DNA from: Kordiimonas aestuarii
GTDB taxonomy: Bacteria > Pseudomonadota > Alphaproteobacteria > Sphingomonadales > Kordiimonadaceae
DNA: 64,000 nt
Direction: 5' to 3'
Assembly: GCF_025574465.1 (NCBI RefSeq)
Contig: NZ_JAOBPP010000010.1
Location: 1 to 64,000, forward strand
Below are positions 21,486 through 29,716 of the stretch, one piece after another (positions within the stretch are counted from its first letter, which is position 1; each line of letters starts with the position of its first letter). The notes beneath the pieces were generated by a model. It searched no databases. It was not told the origin of the DNA and saw only the letters and a program-made list of their open reading frames with translations. The position numbers and the translations under genes were made by a program.

Positions 21486-21929
21486 ATGGCGAATATCTGT
21501 CACACGTTCAGTACATATGCCCCCAAAGAGAAAATCATGGCGGCACTCAACACTCTGGATGGCCTGCAGGGTTGGTGGACGGAAACCACTACCGGCGAGC
21601 CAACCAAGGGCGGCACACTCCAATTCCGATTTGGCGATAATGGCGGCTTCGACATGGAGGTCAAAGAGAACCGCGACGGCTTTGTACTTTGGGAAGTCAG
21701 GGGAGGACCGGAGGACTGGGTTGGTACCCAGCTTGAATTCAAGGTCATCGATGATGACGGGCAAAACCGGCTGATGTTCCGCCATATTGGCTGGGCGGAG
21801 GAAGCGCCATTTTTCCATCACTGTTCAACAAAATGGGCAACCTTCATCCTGAGCATGCGGGACATGGTGGAGAAGGGGAATGGTACACCGTTTCCCAATG
21901 ACCTGAAGATCGAAGCTGCCGGTATGTAG
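21486..21929 (+). CDS. SRPBCC domain protein (AHSA1-like)
   Basis: 147-residue START-like fold protein, a second member of the superfamily in this neighbourhood but not closely similar to the first. It has the N-terminal KEKIMAALNTLDGLQGWW, the central strand block GGTLQFRFGDNGGFDMEVKE, and FRHIGWAE followed by the C-terminal helix CSTKWATFILSMRDMVEKG. The ribosome site is AAGGAAA before ATG 21486. It is divergent from the ArsR operon across the AT-rich region, so the ArsR palindrome could influence it too. A bidirectional terminator follows. Function unknown. Confidence 0.82.
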   Translation: MANICHTFSTYAPKEKIMAALNTLDGLQGWWTETTTGEPTKGGTLQFRFGDNGGFDMEVKENRDGFVLWEVRGGPEDWVGTQLEFKVIDDDGQNRLMFRHIGWAEEAPFFHHCSTKWATFILSMRDMVEKGNGTPFPNDLKIEAAGM

Positions 21930-21931
21930 GC

Positions 21932-21966
21932 ATAAAAAAAGCCCGGCATGACGCCGGGCTTTATCT
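21932..21966. terminator. Bidirectional intrinsic terminator
   Basis: AAGCCCGGC (21939-21947) pairs with GCCGGGCTT (21953-21961) around ATGAC. An A-run precedes and a T-rich tract follows. It separates the convergent SRPBCC gene (stop 21929) and korB (stop 21983) and can serve both. Confidence 0.85.
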
Positions 21967-21982
21967 TTACATCCGTCATATA

Positions 21983-23023
21983 TCAGGAAGTGATTGTCTC
22001 ACTTACTTCCCAGGTCTGGCCACCATACATGATATCCTTGAGGGTTGTTTTGCCCTTGCGCTCGGCAACCTGCCCAAGAACTGCATCGGTATAGCTGTGT
22101 TCCGCCTGACGGGCATATAAAACCCCCATCACCACCGGTTCGTCCGCTTGCCCGCCAAGCTCGCCCAACATGCGGGCCAGTTGCAGGTTGGTCTCATCAT
22201 GGGTCAGAACATCATCTTCGGTGATGCCACCTTCACCAATGACCACCACCTCAAGCGCAAATTTTTGTGCATTGAAGCGGATGCCCTTGTTGCGTTCGGC
22301 ACCAAACAGCATCTTTTCGCCGTGTTCCACGAGCAACTGCTTATCAGCCACGACATTCTTCTCGGTGATCCCTTTCCAGGCTGCATCGTTATAAACGATA
22401 CAGTTCTGCAGGATCTCCACAAAGGAGGCACCCTTGAAAGCATGCGCACGCTTGAACACACCCGGCATGTGCTTCTGCGCAGTGTCCACCGTGCGGGCCA
22501 CAAAGTGCGCACCAGAACCAAGCGCAAAGCTGATCGGGTTCAGCGCTGGATCAACGGAACCCTGCGGCGTTGACGGAGAGCGCGTACCAAGGTCAGACGT
22601 GGGCGAATATTGTCCTTTCGTCAGACCGTAAATCTTGTTGTTGAACAAGAGGATATTGAGGTCGACATCCCGCCGGAGCGCATGCATCAGGTGGTTGCCA
22701 CCGATCGACAGGCCATCACCGTCCCCGGTGACCACCCAGACGTCCAGTTCGGGGTTCGCCAGCTTCAGGCCCGTTGCTACCGCAGGTGCCCGGCCATGGA
22801 TGGTATGGAAACCATAGGTGTTCATATAGTAGGGGAAACGGCTTGAGCAGCCGATGCCCGATACAAAAACCGTATTTTCGCGTGTGACACCCATCTCAGG
22901 CAACGTGCGTTGCATACATTTGAGGATGGCATAGTCACCACAACCCGGGCACCAGCGCACTTCCTGGTCGCTAGTAAAGTCCTTGATGGTCAGGTTCGCT
23001 TTGGGGGCGCTCAGTTCGTTCAT
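21983..23023 (-). CDS. korB: 2-oxoglutarate:ferredoxin oxidoreductase, beta subunit
   Basis: Thiamine-diphosphate subunit of a 2-oxoacid:ferredoxin oxidoreductase that makes succinyl-CoA (or another acyl-CoA) with reduced ferredoxin. N-terminal cluster cysteines are in RWCPGCGDYAILKCMQ. The TPP site is in VVTGDGDGLSIGGNHLMHALRRDVDLNILLFNN, whose GDGDGLSIGG is the pyrophosphate motif. A further conserved cysteine is in ILQNCIVYND. Length 346 matches KorB. GGGAG precedes ATG 23023. It follows korA by 13 bases in one operon. The exact 2-oxoacid is inferred from closest family resemblance. Confidence 0.92.
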   Translation of the reverse strand: MNELSAPKANLTIKDFTSDQEVRWCPGCGDYAILKCMQRTLPEMGVTRENTVFVSGIGCSSRFPYYMNTYGFHTIHGRAPAVATGLKLANPELDVWVVTGDGDGLSIGGNHLMHALRRDVDLNILLFNNKIYGLTKGQYSPTSDLGTRSPSTPQGSVDPALNPISFALGSGAHFVARTVDTAQKHMPGVFKRAHAFKGASFVEILQNCIVYNDAAWKGITEKNVVADKQLLVEHGEKMLFGAERNKGIRFNAQKFALEVVVIGEGGITEDDVLTHDETNLQLARMLGELGGQADEPVVMGVLYARQAEHSYTDAVLGQVAERKGKTTLKDIMYGGQTWEVSETITS

Positions 23024-23036
23024 GGCACCGTCTCCC

Positions 23037-24887
23037 TTAACTGCTGGCTTCAGCGTGGATCACATCCAGGATTTCCTGGATCTTGAACGGCTGGCCTGAA
23101 ACTTTGTTGAGCGGCTTGGCGTCGATCAGGAACTTGTCCCGAAGCACGGTCTTGAGCTGCCCTGTGTTCATTTCCGGCACAATCACCTTGTCGAAGCTGG
23201 CAAGAAGTTCCCCAAGGTTGGCCGGGAATGGATTAAGATACCGAATATGTATGTGCGAAACCTTAAGGCCTTCTTCGCGGCCGGCCTTCACAGCCTCAGA
23301 GATCGGGCCGTATGTCGAGCCCCAGCCGACCACCGCGAGCGTGCCGCTGTCTTCTCCCTGATCAACACCCTGTGCCGGGATATCGTTCGCGATGCCGTCG
23401 ATTTTACCCACGCGAGTATCGGTCATCTTCTGGTGATTTTCAGGGTCATACGAAATATGGCCGCTGTCGAAGCTCTTCTCAATACCGCCGATGCGGTGCT
23501 CAGTACCCGGCACGCCCGGCTTCGGCCAGTGGCGCGCCAATGTGACCTCATCCCGCTTGAAGGGGTTGAACTCAAGCCCTTCTTCTGGCGCCTCGGCAAA
23601 TGTCACCTTGAAGGGTTCGATCTTGTCGAGATCCGGCAACTTCCATGGCTCCGCCGCGTTGGCGATAAAACCATCCGTCAGGAGCATCACCGGCGTCATA
23701 TACTTGACCGCGATACGGCATGCCTCAATCGCGGCTTCAAAACAGTCACCAGGACTGCGGGTCGCGATCACTGGCAGCGGCGCATCACCGTTCCGGCCAT
23801 AGATAGCCTGATAAAGGTCTGATTGTTCTGTTTTTGTCGGCAAGCCAGTCGACGGGCCACCACGCTGGCTGTTGATCACAACTAGCGGCAGCTCGATTGA
23901 GATCGCGAGACCAAGCGCCTCACCCTTGAGGGCAATGCCAGGGCCTGATGAGCTGGTCACACCCAGCGCGCCGCCATAGGCCGCGCCAATAGCAGCACAG
24001 ATTGCCGCAATCTCGTCTTCCGCCTGAAAGGTTACCACACCCAGCTCTTTCATGTTTGAAAGCGTGTGAAGGATGGGTGACGCCGGGGTGATGGGATACG
24101 AGCCCAGCACAATAGGCAAGCCGGAAAGTTCACCGCCCGCCGTGATACCCCATGACAGCGCCTGACTGCCGGTCACCGTTTTATAGATGCCAGGTTCGCT
24201 GTGCGTTGCACCAATCTGGTAGCGCTTGAAGTGAACGGACAACTCAGCTGTCTCGCCAAAGGCATGTCCCGCATTGAGCGCCGCAACGTTCGCCCCCGCA
24301 ATATCGGGAAGCTTGGCAAATTTTTTCTCCAACCACGCAACAACAGGCTCACGCTTGCGACTGAACATCCAGAGCATAAGCCCCAGCGTCCACATGTTTT
24401 TACAGCGCAGCGCTTCCTTGTTACCAAGGCCGAAGTCTTTCACGGCTTCGAGCGTCAGTTTGGAGACATCAAGCTCAACCAACTGATAGGCTTCCAGTTC
24501 GTGCGTGGACAATGGGTCAACATCATAACCAGCTTTTTGAAGGTTACGCTTGGAGAAGGCGCCAGTATCAACAACCAGCAGGCCACCCGGACGCAGGGTC
24601 TTGATATTCACCTTGAGTGCCGCCGGGTTCATTGCCACCAGCACATCCGGGCGGTCACCGACCGTCTTGATCGACTTTGCACCAAAGTTGATCTGGAAGG
24701 CGGAGACACCAAAGGTGGTGCCCGCAGGCGCGCGAATTTCTGCCGGAAAGTCCGGGAAGGTGGCAAGATCACTACCGGACAGCGCCGTTGAAGTGGTAAA
24801 CTGGCTGCCGGTAAGCTGCATGCCGTCGCCGCTGTCGCCCGCGAAACGGACAACCGCCGATTCCAGAACCTGTACGTCAGAAGCCAT
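23037..24887 (-). CDS. korA: 2-oxoglutarate:ferredoxin oxidoreductase, fused gamma-alpha subunit
   Basis: Partner of KorB. The N-terminal gamma domain (about 1-190) begins FAGDSGDGMQLTGSQF. The alpha domain (about 220-616) contains GSYPITPASPILHTLSNM, SSSGPGIALKGEALGLA and the Thr/Ser-rich loop SQRGGPSTGLPTKTEQSDL. I chose ATG 24887 (616 residues) at MASDVQVLESAVVRFAG; the upstream extension to 24941 is poorly conserved in character. The gene is preceded by TTGACA on the minus strand (24938-24943), a plausible -35. No ferredoxin gene is nearby. Confidence 0.92.
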   Translation of the reverse strand: MASDVQVLESAVVRFAGDSGDGMQLTGSQFTTSTALSGSDLATFPDFPAEIRAPAGTTFGVSAFQINFGAKSIKTVGDRPDVLVAMNPAALKVNIKTLRPGGLLVVDTGAFSKRNLQKAGYDVDPLSTHELEAYQLVELDVSKLTLEAVKDFGLGNKEALRCKNMWTLGLMLWMFSRKREPVVAWLEKKFAKLPDIAGANVAALNAGHAFGETAELSVHFKRYQIGATHSEPGIYKTVTGSQALSWGITAGGELSGLPIVLGSYPITPASPILHTLSNMKELGVVTFQAEDEIAAICAAIGAAYGGALGVTSSSGPGIALKGEALGLAISIELPLVVINSQRGGPSTGLPTKTEQSDLYQAIYGRNGDAPLPVIATRSPGDCFEAAIEACRIAVKYMTPVMLLTDGFIANAAEPWKLPDLDKIEPFKVTFAEAPEEGLEFNPFKRDEVTLARHWPKPGVPGTEHRIGGIEKSFDSGHISYDPENHQKMTDTRVGKIDGIANDIPAQGVDQGEDSGTLAVVGWGSTYGPISEAVKAGREEGLKVSHIHIRYLNPFPANLGELLASFDKVIVPEMNTGQLKTVLRDKFLIDAKPLNKVSGQPFKIQEILDVIHAEASS

Positions 24888-25024
24888 CTGATTCCATATC
24901 CTTAAAGTGCGCAGGCAACTCCTATCGGCGCCCGCTGTCAATGCTCTTTGTCACATGTGCGCTTTTAATAGCGATCTTCAAGCAAAAACACGAAGAACTT
25001 TTTCTATCATCCGCATGTAACGTA

Positions 25025-25065
25025 GCTATTTTGAGAATTTTATTCTAATCAATTACCAAAATAGC
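25025..25065 (-). terminator. Weak hairpin behind gor
   Basis: GCTATTTTG (25025-25033) and CAAAATAGC (25057-25065) are exact complements around a 23-base AT-rich loop, just past the gor stop. There is no clean U-run, so it is a low-confidence terminator. Confidence 0.3.
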
Positions 25066-25069
25066 CAAC

Positions 25070-26422
25070 TCAACTCGCACGCGGTGTACGCATCAACACA
25101 AACTCTTCCGCGCTTGAGGGATGCACCGCAACCGTGGCATCAAACTGGACTTTTGTCAGCCCGGCTTTCACCGCGATGCCAATACCCTGGATAATCTCCG
25201 CCGCGTCCGCGCCAATCATGTGCGCACCAACCACTTTGCCAGTGCTTTTGTCAACGATCATTTTGGTGAAAGCCCGCTCATCCGAACCACCCAGCGTATG
25301 CTTCATCGGCTTGAAGTCGGAGGTATAGACTTCAATGTCACCATACTTCGCTTTGGCGTCAGATTCAGAAAGACCAACTGTACCAATCGGCGGCTGCGAG
25401 AAGACAGCCGTTGGAATGGCGTCATGTTCAGGCGCGGTTGGCGTGTCGGCAAAGACAGTCAACGCAAAAGCGTGGCCCTCCTTGATAGCAACCGGCGTCA
25501 ATTGCACCCGGTCCGTCACATCACCCACGGCATAGATGCTGTCCACATTGGTCTTGCCGTAGGCATCCACCTTCACAGCGCCCCCTTGTGCCAAATCTAC
25601 ACCAGCATCCTCAAGCCCGAGCCCCCGGGTGTTTGGTACGCGCCCTGTCGCATACATCACTGTGTCAGCTTCCACCTCGCTGCCATCAGTCAGGGTCAGC
25701 CGCACATTGCCATCCCGCTTCTCAATGCGGGTAACATTTGTGCCAACGCGGGTCTCGATGCCTTTCCGGCGCATCTCATCCGCCAGACGGTCACGCAGGT
25801 CATCGTCAAAACCACGCATAATCTGCTCACCCCGGTAAAGAAGCGTCACATCAGACCCCATACCATGGAAGATGCCGGCGAACTCAACAGCAATATAACC
25901 ACCGCCAACAATCACAACACGCTTCGGCTGTTCTTCAAGGTGAAAGGCCTCGTTCGAAGTGATCGCGTGTTCAATTCCAGGTACATCCGGCATATGCGGC
26001 CAACCGCCAGAAGCCACCAGGATAGTCTTGGCCGTTATCTCCCGGCCATCCACCTTCACACTGTTTGGCCCCGAAACAACCGCGCTGCCGTTGATAAGCT
26101 CAACCCCCGCGCCCTCAAGCGTATTGATATAGAGACCGTTCAAGCGATCGATCTCCGCATCCTTGCGGGCGATAAACGCCTTCCAGTCGAACGCTGTTTC
26201 ACCGACCGACCAGCCAAAACCACGCGCCAACTCAAGATCATCTGCGAAGTGGGAGGCGTAGACCATTAACTTCTTCGGCACGCAACCACGGATCACACAG
26301 GTGCCACCCACACGGTATTCCTCGGCCACCGCGACACGCGCACCAAAACTGGCCGCAATCCGGCTGGCTCGTACACCGCCAGAGCCTGCGCCAATGACAA
26401 AAAGGTCGTAATCAAATTCCAT
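25070..26422 (-). CDS. gor: Glutathione-disulfide reductase
   Basis: Class I pyridine nucleotide-disulfide oxidoreductase that reduces GSSG with NADPH. The FAD fold is VIGAGSGGVRASRIAASFG, the redox disulfide GGTCVIRGCVPKK, the NADPH fold VVIVGGGYIAVEFAGI, the second FAD motif YAVGDVTDR and the C-terminal catalytic HPSSAEEF. The first ATG is at 26443, directly against a long palindrome; ATG 26422 (450 residues, MEFDYDLFVIGAG) is more typical of the family and is used here. Its own -9 repeat behind the stop is a weak terminator candidate. It fits with the GST and other glutathione-linked functions nearby. Confidence 0.93.
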   Translation of the reverse strand: MEFDYDLFVIGAGSGGVRASRIAASFGARVAVAEEYRVGGTCVIRGCVPKKLMVYASHFADDLELARGFGWSVGETAFDWKAFIARKDAEIDRLNGLYINTLEGAGVELINGSAVVSGPNSVKVDGREITAKTILVASGGWPHMPDVPGIEHAITSNEAFHLEEQPKRVVIVGGGYIAVEFAGIFHGMGSDVTLLYRGEQIMRGFDDDLRDRLADEMRRKGIETRVGTNVTRIEKRDGNVRLTLTDGSEVEADTVMYATGRVPNTRGLGLEDAGVDLAQGGAVKVDAYGKTNVDSIYAVGDVTDRVQLTPVAIKEGHAFALTVFADTPTAPEHDAIPTAVFSQPPIGTVGLSESDAKAKYGDIEVYTSDFKPMKHTLGGSDERAFTKMIVDKSTGKVVGAHMIGADAAEIIQGIGIAVKAGLTKVQFDATVAVHPSSAEEFVLMRTPRAS

Positions 26423-26442
26423 AACGCATCCGTTCTCACTCA

Positions 26443-26468
26443 TTTATTATTGCATATGCAATAATAAA
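26443..26468. promoter_or_regulatory. 26-bp perfect palindrome upstream of gor
   Basis: TTTATTATTGCAT is followed directly by its exact complement ATGCAATAATAAA. It touches the in-frame ATG at 26443 and lies 20 bases upstream of the preferred start 26422. A regulator dimer could bind it. As a hairpin it has no loop, so DNA binding is more likely than an RNA function. Confidence 0.55.
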
Positions 26469-26673
26469 TCGCTGTATGCAATGCCTGTAGCTTGGCTTCA
26501 AAATATAAGGGCACTGTGCAAAATACCAAGCCGAATGCGCCGAAGGTCGCCATCACAATTGTATGATGCGGTTTAAAAGTAGACCACCATATAATATGCG
26601 GCACGGTGACGCTTGATCACACCCCCACGCTCCACTATGCTGCGGCGCAACATAATTGATTTGGAGCATTTTG

Positions 26674-27444
26674 ATGGACATTAAAGGGAAAACCGCGCTG
26701 GTCACCGGCGGCGCATCGGGCCTTGGCCGAGCAACGGTAGAGCATTTCGTAAGCCTTGGCGCCAACGTCGTCATCCTGGACCTCAATGACGAGGCAGGCG
26801 CGGCGGTTGCGGCAGCGCAGGGCGGTAAAGTGACCTACGTCAACACCAACGTGACGGACGAAGTGGCTGTCGCCAATGCCGTTGCTGTCGCCAAGGACAA
26901 ATACGGCAGTGTCGATATTGCGGTAAACTGCGCCGGTATCGGGACACCACAAAAAGTGCTGGACCGCGACGGCAACCGCTACCCGATGGATCACTTTAAA
27001 AAAGTCATCTCCATCAACCTGATCGGCAGCTACAATGTGCTGGCGCAAGCGGCCGAAGCCATGCAAACGAATGAGCCAAACGAGGACGGCGAGCGCGGCG
27101 TGATTATCAATACGGCGTCCGTCGCAGCGTTCGAGGGCCAGATCGGCCAGGCGGCTTATGCTGCGTCCAAGGGCGGCATCGCGGCGCTGACCCTGCCAAC
27201 GGCGCGCGAATTCTCCCGCCAGGGAGTGCGCGTGATGACCATCGCGCCAGGCTTTATCCACACACCCCTGTTTGACGGCCTGCCGGAAGCGGCGGTTGAC
27301 AGCCTCAAGCAACAGGTTGTTTTCCCCAAGCGCCTTGGCAAGCCACACGAATATGCCAAGCTCGCGGCGCACATTATCGATAACGCCTATCTGAACGGCG
27401 AAACCATCCGCATGGATGCCGCCGCGCGCATGGCGCCCAAATAA
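26674..27444 (+). CDS. Short-chain dehydrogenase, HSD17B10-like 3-hydroxyacyl-CoA dehydrogenase
   Basis: NAD-dependent SDR. It shows the cofactor glycine motif [15 protein letters not shown], the acidic residue LDLNDEAG typical of NAD preference, NCAGIG, catalytic Ser in [14 protein letters not shown], and YAASKGG with the active-site Tyr/Lys. Length 256 from ATG 26674. It resembles the type II 3-hydroxyacyl-CoA / 2-methyl-3-hydroxybutyryl-CoA dehydrogenases used in branched-chain and fatty-acid breakdown; this substrate is inferred. The adjacent CoA-transferase fits acyl-CoA metabolism. GGAGC at 26663 is the ribosome site; the TTG at 26656 is not needed. It ends with a terminator at 27538. 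Confidence 0.9.
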   Translation: MDIKGKTALVTGGASGLGRATVEHFVSLGANVVILDLNDEAGAAVAAAQGGKVTYVNTNVTDEVAVANAVAVAKDKYGSVDIAVNCAGIGTPQKVLDRDGNRYPMDHFKKVISINLIGSYNVLAQAAEAMQTNEPNEDGERGVIINTASVAAFEGQIGQAAYAASKGGIAALTLPTAREFSRQGVRVMTIAPGFIHTPLFDGLPEAAVDSLKQQVVFPKRLGKPHEYAKLAAHIIDNAYLNGETIRMDAAARMAPK

Positions 27445-27456
27445 GGCTGATACACC

Positions 27457-27525
27457 GTCACTCCCGCGAAGGTGGGAGGCCAGACGGGCAAGGCTAGACG
27501 GATGCCCGCCTGCTCGGGCATGATG
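27457..27525. repeat. Degenerate dispersed palindromic repeat (REP/MITE-like)
   Basis: The stretch opens with GTCACTCCCGCGAAGGTGGG and closes with GATGCCCGCCTGCTCGGGCA followed by TGATG, the two ends forming short hairpins. This layout (a CCCGCGAA...GGG hairpin, a spacer, then a GCCCGCCTG...GGGCATGA hairpin) is the common one of intergenic repeats in alpha- and other proteobacteria. I see only one copy in the window. Confidence 0.5.
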
Positions 27526-27537
27526 CCGCCAAAGGAA

Positions 27538-27569
27538 AGCTGGCACCTATCAGGGGTGTCGGCTTTTTT
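27538..27569 (+). terminator. Intrinsic terminator after the short-chain dehydrogenase
   Basis: AGCTGGCACC (27538-27547) pairs with GGTGTCGGCT (27555-27564) with two G-U wobbles and a 7-base loop, followed by a T-run (to 27569). Confidence 0.75.
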
Positions 27570-27636
27570 ATCCCTCGAAATCCTGTTTTATTGCCCTAGG
27601 TGATAGTCATACACAGCAATAACATGGGGACAAGTT

Positions 27637-28728
27637 ATGGGGCCTTTAGACGGCATACGCATCATCGAGCTTGCAGGGATCGGCCCGGGGCCGTTTGCGG
27701 GCATGATGCTGGCGGATATGGGCGCCGAAGTCATTGTGGTTGACCGCGCGGGCCCGCCCTCGCCCATGGATATGAAGGTTGATATCAACCGGCGCGGCAA
27801 ACGCTCCATCGCGCTTGACCTTAAGTCGGACGCAGGGCGCACCACGCTGCTGAAGCTGGTTGAGACAGCCGACGCACTGTTTGAAGGATTCCGCCCCGGC
27901 GTGATGGAAAAACTGGGCCTTGGCCCGGATGAGGTGCTTCAGGCCAACCCAAGACTGGTTTATGGCCGCATGACTGGCTGGGGGCAAACAGGCCCGCTTG
28001 CCAAGTCCGCCGGGCATGACATCAATTATATTTCGCTTTCGGGTGTGCTGCACGGCATGGGGCCTGCGGATGGCCCGCCCAGCGCGCCACTGAACCTTGT
28101 GGGCGACTATGGCGGCGGCGGCATGATGTTGGCGTTCGGCCTGGTGTGCGGCCTGTTGGAGGCCCGCACCTCCGGCAAGGGACAGGCTATTGATGTCAGT
28201 ATGGTTGAAGGCTCAAGCGCCTTGATGTCCATCTTCCATACCATGCTGGCAAACGGGCGCTGGGCACCGATGCGCGGCGTGAACCTGCTCGATGGTGGCG
28301 CGCATTTTTACGGCACGTTCGAGACCAAAGACGGCAAATTTATCTCCCTTGGCGCGATTGAGCCGCAGTTCATGCAGGTGTTCATCCAAAAAACGGGCCT
28401 TGACGCCGCATGGATGCAGAAGCACTTGAACCCCTTGGAATGGGCGGGCCTGAAGGAAGAGCTGAGGGCCATCTTCAAGACACGCGACCAGAACGAATGG
28501 TGTAACATGCTGGACGGAAGCGATGCCTGCTTCGCGCCGGTGCTGCCGTTTTGGGAGGCCCATACACACCCGCATAACGCGGCGCGAGAAAGCTTTATTG
28601 AGGTTGATGGCCTGCGCCAGCCAGCACCTACACCTCGGTTCTCCCGCACCGCGCCGGAGGTCAGTTCTGGCCCCGCCGCCAAAGGGGCCGACACGGAGGC
28701 CATCTTGAAAGAACTGGGCCTCGCCTGA
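27637..28728 (+). CDS. CoA-transferase family III (alpha-methylacyl-CoA racemase-like)
   Basis: CaiB/BaiF family protein that either moves CoA between acids or racemises 2-methylacyl-CoA. The N-terminus GPLDGIRIIELAGIGPGPFAGMMLADMGAEVI and then GKRSIALDLKSD are typical of racemase-type members, as are GRMTGWGQTGP, SGHDINYISLSGVLHGMG and the catalytic-Asp region LVGDYGGGGMMLAFG. Length is 363, near that of AMACR. GGGGACAAG lies before ATG 27637. It is separated from the dehydrogenase by a terminator and a repeat, so it has its own promoter. Racemase activity is more likely than transferase but not proven. Confidence 0.9.
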   Translation: MGPLDGIRIIELAGIGPGPFAGMMLADMGAEVIVVDRAGPPSPMDMKVDINRRGKRSIALDLKSDAGRTTLLKLVETADALFEGFRPGVMEKLGLGPDEVLQANPRLVYGRMTGWGQTGPLAKSAGHDINYISLSGVLHGMGPADGPPSAPLNLVGDYGGGGMMLAFGLVCGLLEARTSGKGQAIDVSMVEGSSALMSIFHTMLANGRWAPMRGVNLLDGGAHFYGTFETKDGKFISLGAIEPQFMQVFIQKTGLDAAWMQKHLNPLEWAGLKEELRAIFKTRDQNEWCNMLDGSDACFAPVLPFWEAHTHPHNAARESFIEVDGLRQPAPTPRFSRTAPEVSSGPAAKGADTEAILKELGLA

Positions 28729-28834
28729 GCCGCTTGTCGCAGCACAGGCTCACCTCAACCCAAAATCATTGAGGTAAGCTCCTTCCCTTTGCACTTAAAA
28801 ACGAAATAACATTACACATCTGAGGGAGAGGTCT

Positions 28835-29710
28835 ATGAAACAGTATCTCGCACTGATGCTAACGTTTGGCATTTCCGCGACAGCCATGGCCGGGGATTTC
28901 CCAAAACTTGAAGGCCCGCTGATGGGCCAAACGCCGCCCGGTAAGATGGCGGAAGTGTTTGCCCCCGGCGTCATCTCCACAGACAAGTGGGAGCTTGAAG
29001 GCGTTTTTGCGCCCGGCATGGAGGAGTTCTACTTCGTCACGCGAGAGGGCTTTGAAAGGCCCCATATCATCGGCTTCCGGATGACAGACGGCGTGTGGCA
29101 AAAATTCACCGAGTTCCGCCGCACCGGCGAGCCCTTCATCACGTCTGACGGCCAGACCATGCATCTGGCTAAAGGCTACCGGGCGCGGGAGGGGGACAGC
29201 TGGTCTGAGACCAAAAGCCTCGGCCCCCTGTTTGATCGAGAGGACTGGGGCATCATGCGCCTCACCGCATCGGACGCGGGCACTTATGTTTTTGACGACT
29301 ATAAAACCGGCGACATGATCCGCATCTCGCGCATGGTGGGCGGCGAACGGCAGCCCGCTGAGGCGATGCCCGTCCAGTTCAACAGCGGCAAGATGACCGC
29401 CCACCCCTTCATCGCGGCAGACGAGAGCTACCTGATCTGGGACAGTGAGCGCGAAGACGGTTTCGGCCAGTCCGACCTTTACATCAGCTTCCGTATGCCG
29501 GACGGCGAATGGGGGCCGGCGATCAACATGGGGCCGACCGTCAACTCAGACGACGATGACTTCTGGGCCAGCGTAACGCCGGACGGCAAATACCTGATGT
29601 TCGACCGCGTCGTAGCGCGGGACGGCGACACTGTGAATGTGGACATCTACTGGATGGACGCTGGCATCATCAATGAGCTGAGGCAGAAAGCCATGAGCGG
29701 GGCGGAATAA
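28835..29710 (+). CDS. Exported PD40 / TolB-like beta-propeller protein
   Basis: 291-residue protein with a signal peptide (MKQYLALMLTFGISATAMAG) and then repeated beta-propeller elements of the WD40-like PD40 type: FAPGMEEFYFVTREG, FITSDGQTMHLAK, FIAADESYLIWDSERE and SVTPDGKYLMFDR. DLYISF and VDIYWM are further blade signatures. It is probably periplasmic. No catalytic motif is seen, so a binding or sensing role is likely. GGGAGAGG precedes the ATG. It is convergent with the photolyase gene with only six bases between stops. Confidence 0.75.
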   Translation: MKQYLALMLTFGISATAMAGDFPKLEGPLMGQTPPGKMAEVFAPGVISTDKWELEGVFAPGMEEFYFVTREGFERPHIIGFRMTDGVWQKFTEFRRTGEPFITSDGQTMHLAKGYRAREGDSWSETKSLGPLFDREDWGIMRLTASDAGTYVFDDYKTGDMIRISRMVGGERQPAEAMPVQFNSGKMTAHPFIAADESYLIWDSEREDGFGQSDLYISFRMPDGEWGPAINMGPTVNSDDDDFWASVTPDGKYLMFDRVVARDGDTVNVDIYWMDAGIINELRQKAMSGAE

Positions 29711-29716
29711 CCGCCC

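Noticed and set aside
24929..24943. Possible LacI operator before korA
   Set aside because: Only one half-site (TGACAGCG) is present and the second half does not match; it is better read as a TTGACA -35 box.
25121..26269. 382-codon plus-strand open frame
   Set aside because: Antisense to glutathione reductase, with no recognisable motif.
26635..27546. 303-codon minus-strand open frame
   Set aside because: Antisense to the short-chain dehydrogenase and passes through the repeat and terminator.
28752..28775. 7-bp hairpin ACCTCAA/TTGAGGT after the CoA-transferase gene
   Set aside because: Short stem without a U-run; too weak to call a terminator.
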